From Parasitella parasitica (Eukaryota; Mucoromycota; Mucoromycetes; Mucorales; Mucoraceae), in assembly GCA_025201805.1 (NCBI GenBank), contig MU619250.1, positions 150,390 to 214,389 on the forward strand: DNA of 64,000 bases, written 5' to 3'. Numbering within the stretch: position 1 is the first letter of the stretch; the number at the start of each line of letters is the position of its first letter. Positions 61,255-64,000 of the stretch are shown piece after piece. Under the pieces are notes generated by a model. The model was not told where the DNA came from. It searched no databases and saw only the letters and a program-made list of their open reading frames with translations. A program made the position numbers and the translations under genes.

Positions 61255-62517
61255 TTAGACTTCTATAATCTTTGAGGCGGCTTTTCTTAATCTATTCATG
61301 ACAGCCATTCCTTCTCTGTCCTCAGAAATACCTTCTACAAAGATAAGATCGACAGCACGACCATCTAAATCACGAAGGCCTTTAAACATACCACGAGCCA
61401 CTTCTTCGGGATGTCCATGGCGACCCATCTGAAGAGAAACGCACTCTATATTTTCATCAGTGACAGAAATAGTCTCCCAGACAGCCGTGTCTCCATTCTG
61501 CGTAGTTCTCAACATGCCAATCTTTGATACTCCCACACCTGATGCTTGAATTGCTCTCAACTGCTCTTTCCACGCCTGATCGAATTTTGTATCGAATAAT
61601 GGGTCTACTTGCTCTTGGCGATCAATTAAAATAACCATTGCTTCTGGCGAATAATGGCGGTATTTCATGCCAGGCGTTGTGGGTGCTGCTTCCAATTCCT
61701 TATCAACGAAATGCTTTCTGTACACTTGCAAGCCATTCATGCTATCGACTTGTTTCAAAGCTTCGTACGTTAATCCACCGGGACGCAGAATAGCCGGAGG
61801 GTTACGAAGTCCATCTAAAACAGTGCTTTCCACACCCACATCACAGGCACCTCCATCTAAAATCAAAGGAATACGGCCCTGGAGATCATGAAAGACATGA
61901 CTTGCCAAAGTGGGTGAAGGCTTTCCAGATGAGTTGGCAGAAGGAGCTGCTAATGGAAAGCCGCAAGCCTCAATCAAACTACGGGCAACTGGATGAGAGG
62001 GGAAGCGCACTGCCACAGTGGGATGTCCACAAGTGACAGACGTTGGGATTTTGGGCGATGCAGGCAAGATTATGGTGAGTGGACCTGGCCAATGTTGGCG
62101 GATTACTGGTAGATAGACTTCGGGAACATGGCTATCGGGTAATATACTTTTCAGCATGTCGATTGAAGAGACATGGACAATCAGGGGATTATCCTGGGGT
62201 CTGTTTTTGGCAGCAAAAATTTTGGATACGGCTTCTGCGTTCAATGCATTTGCCGCAAGACCATATACAGTTTCTGTTGGGATACCGATAGCTTCATTCT
62301 TCCTCAGCCATTCTACAGCCTTGTCAATGGCTTCCTTATCCTCTTTGCTAGAGATAATGCTGGTGGCATTTTGCTCGGGAAACTCGGTGTTTGTAGCATT
62401 TTGAAATGTAAAGTTGTTTGAGCTCACTGGATACACTTGCGTTTCAAACATGGTGGAAAAATATGATCGTTGGAGACAAAGATGTATAGTTGAAGCAGTC
62501 CGAAAGGGAAGCCGCAT
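61255..62517 (-). CDS. SUA5: Threonylcarbamoyl-AMP synthase Sua5
   Basis: A single exon encodes 420 residues, unusual in this intron-rich window. The YrdC domain shows GIPTETVYGLAANALN, KIFAAKNRPQDNPLIVHV, WPGPLTIILP, TVAVRFPSHPVARSLI, PLAAPSANSSGKPSPT and DGGACDVGVESTVLDG. The Sua5 domain follows a linker with TPGMKYRHYSPEA and ends in a family-typical MAVMNRLRKAASKIIEV. Sua5 makes threonylcarbamoyl-AMP from threonine, bicarbonate and ATP for the t6A37 modification of ANN-decoding tRNAs. The first 22 residues (MRLPFRTASTIHLCLQRSYF) look like a mitochondrial leader; a second methionine (MFETQ) would give a cytosolic form, so dual targeting from one gene is likely. Confidence 0.95.
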   Translation of the reverse strand: MRLPFRTASTIHLCLQRSYFSTMFETQVYPVSSNNFTFQNATNTEFPEQNATSIISSKEDKEAIDKAVEWLRKNEAIGIPTETVYGLAANALNAEAVSKIFAAKNRPQDNPLIVHVSSIDMLKSILPDSHVPEVYLPVIRQHWPGPLTIILPASPKIPTSVTCGHPTVAVRFPSHPVARSLIEACGFPLAAPSANSSGKPSPTLASHVFHDLQGRIPLILDGGACDVGVESTVLDGLRNPPAILRPGGLTYEALKQVDSMNGLQVYRKHFVDKELEAAPTTPGMKYRHYSPEAMVILIDRQEQVDPLFDTKFDQAWKEQLRAIQASGVGVSKIGMLRTTQNGDTAVWETISVTDENIECVSLQMGRHGHPEEVARGMFKGLRDLDGRAVDLIFVEGISEDREGMAVMNRLRKAASKIIEV

Positions 62518-63875
62518 TTATCATATGTTGATAAAAAAAAAAAAAAAAAGAATGTGATCCTTTGCCTGTGAAGTTGTTACACTGGACTCTAAGCCACGAG
62601 TAGTTTGTGTAAGTCTAATGAGCATATGTATGCTAGTGGTAAACAAAATACATTGATTCAACATAAATTGAATCAACTACAAATCTGTTGCTTCAAATAT
62701 AATGTTCTTGGTTTGACCGAATGCTTCTTTGCACATCTCTTATGATATTTGTTATCATCCGTGATTCAAAGTAACATTTGGCATGACAACGTAGCACCCA
62801 GTTATTTAGACAGTTTAATTTTACAACAGGAGCATGCTTAATTCATAACGGGCCTTAATATTTATCTTATCATTGAAAATACAGCATTTACAAGGATTGA
62901 GTAGAAAAAAAAATTGAGTTCATACGGAGGAAGCGAGAGGGAAGGCAAGGCGCATAAGACGCAAGACCTGCCCATGAAAAACGATTAAATAAAGATGAAC
63001 AAGCTAATCAATCAAGCAAGATATGGAAGATCCCATTGCTATTAAAAATACTGATAAAATCACTGCGATAAAGATTAAGGCACATATGAAGAAGCTCTCA
63101 AATTTGATGCTTATGGCCATTTTGGATTCATGTTCGGTAGTAAACTCGATGGAACCATCAAATTAAAATTATTATGCTCAAATCAAGGAATAGTTGCAAA
63201 AGCTGAAATATTTAATAAGATAAAAAAGGGCTGCAAGGTAGTTAAATTGATTATGATCAATACGCCAATGAACTTCTATAGATGAGGTTATGGATTTCTA
63301 ATCTTTTACTCAAAAATTAACTACCAAGTTCAAAGCGTGGGACAACTCGAAAATCAAAAATGATATGGTGACAGTTGTATGGTGTACAACGAAAACACTT
63401 TTCAGCTAGTCATGTTATAGTATACCATTAACCGTGGAATGTTACAATGTGTAGATCAAACACAAGCATAAAAGAATGAGCACTTGCAACTTGTGAGCAG
63501 CCGACTTTTGTTCTCCTACTGTCGTACTTTTCTAATATTCAATATTGCCGTTTTTTGATCGCTCCAAGCATATTGAGATTTCGAAACAAACACATAAAAT
63601 AAATATGTTTTGGGGTTCATATGCTTTGTAACGAAAAGTACTGACTACGCTGCAACCATACGAACAGATATCTGTTTGGGATTGAAGGAACTTCTAAAAT
63701 CCTAAAATCAACTAGAAAATACAGAGGACAAATTTACATTGCTTCTCGGTAGATCTATTACCCTTTTAACCCTCCCCCCTCTTTTTACCGTGCCAGCAAG
63801 CGCAAAAGATGAACTTGAATTCTCGTGATTTTTCAAATAAAAAATTAGCTTTATCTATTCTCTTGAGCAAGACAA
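62518..63875. other. Intergenic DNA with a coding-like fragment
   Basis: No complete gene. On the plus strand about 63082-63288 is an open stretch (for example FDAYGHFGFMFGSKLDGTIK) without a start codon and bounded by stops, with no family match. It may be a decayed exon. A poly-A tract lies at about 62531-62549. Confidence 0.4.
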
Positions 63876-63972
63876 ATGCTATCCAACTCGTTTCTTAAAC
63901 GTTTTCGAAAGCTCGATGCTTATGCAAAGACTTTGGACGATTTTCGAGTTCGAACAGCAACTGGTGGAACAG
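63876..63972 (+). CDS. ERGIC3/Erv46-like ER-Golgi transport protein, first exon only
   Basis: The exon starts with an ATG and ends at a GTAAG donor (63973), 33 residues before the window edge. RKLDAYAKTLDDFRVRTATG matches the conserved cytosolic N-terminus of ERGIC3/Erv46 ('LDA-PKTLEDFRVKT' type) that precedes the first membrane helix. In COPII vesicles Erv46 pairs with Erv41 to retrieve ER proteins. ERGIC2/Erv41 has a different N-terminal motif, so ERGIC3 is preferred. The rest of the gene is outside the window. Confidence 0.7.
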
Positions 63973-64000
63973 GTAAGTTTCCGTTTTTTTTCAAGCATAT

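Overview
The window looks like nuclear DNA of a mucoralean (Mucoromycota) fungus. It is AT-rich, and its genes are broken by many short introns, mostly 50-60 nt with GTAAG-type donors. The gene set is fungal: Atg13, a GPI-type chitin deacetylase, Npr2, Mrd1, Tim9 and Rcf1. It also keeps genes that many yeasts have lost, such as a FANCJ/BRIP1-like helicase, a MED25-like Mediator subunit, a CMTR1-type cap methyltransferase and RNase H2B. All exon models here were built by hand from splice signals, reading phase and family motifs; none was confirmed by a search.

Left part (1-13 kb). The 3' end of a dysferlin-domain peroxin gene is followed by about 4.3 kb of non-genic DNA. That DNA holds a tyrosine-recombinase relic and a decayed tandem array with units of about 1.3-1.5 kb. 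Pex14 (reverse), a MYST acetyltransferase and Arp5 follow, so two peroxisome genes flank the array.

Middle part (13-41.7 kb). This is a compact housekeeping block. In order it holds Atg13 (reverse) divergent from Tim9, a chitin deacetylase and Npr2 (both reverse), RNase H2B convergent with cyclophilin A, Rcf1, the cap-1 methyltransferase (reverse), an F-box gene, tRNA-Arg(TCG), a FYVE-RING ubiquitin ligase, an Apd1/Aim32-type gene with an apparent 1-nt frameshift, pterin carbinolamine dehydratase, cyclophilin H, a glutamine-rich MED25-like gene and the branched-chain 2-oxoacid dehydrogenase E2.

Right part (41.7-64 kb). A second copy of the left-hand repeat, itself carrying a nested insertion, precedes the 19-exon FANCJ-like helicase. 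The helicase is divergent from a very short TRAPP subunit Trs23/TRAPPC4. Then come a secreted Cu/Zn-SOD-like protein, mitochondrial ribosomal protein mL43 and the five-RRM rRNA-processing factor Mrd1. From 53.8 to 61 kb the DNA looks accessory: a GC-rich 146-bp tandem duplication, a lineage-type gene with a possible PD-(D/E)XK motif, a DUF1399/GRDP-like gene and a broken duplicate of its first exon. Sua5 and the first exon of an ERGIC3/Erv46-like gene close the window.

The most unusual items are the decayed repeat family seen at two sites 37 kb apart, the possible nuclease-fold gene, the DUF1399 gene with its pseudogene copy, the cysteine-rich tail on the FANCJ-like protein and the frameshifted Apd1-like gene.
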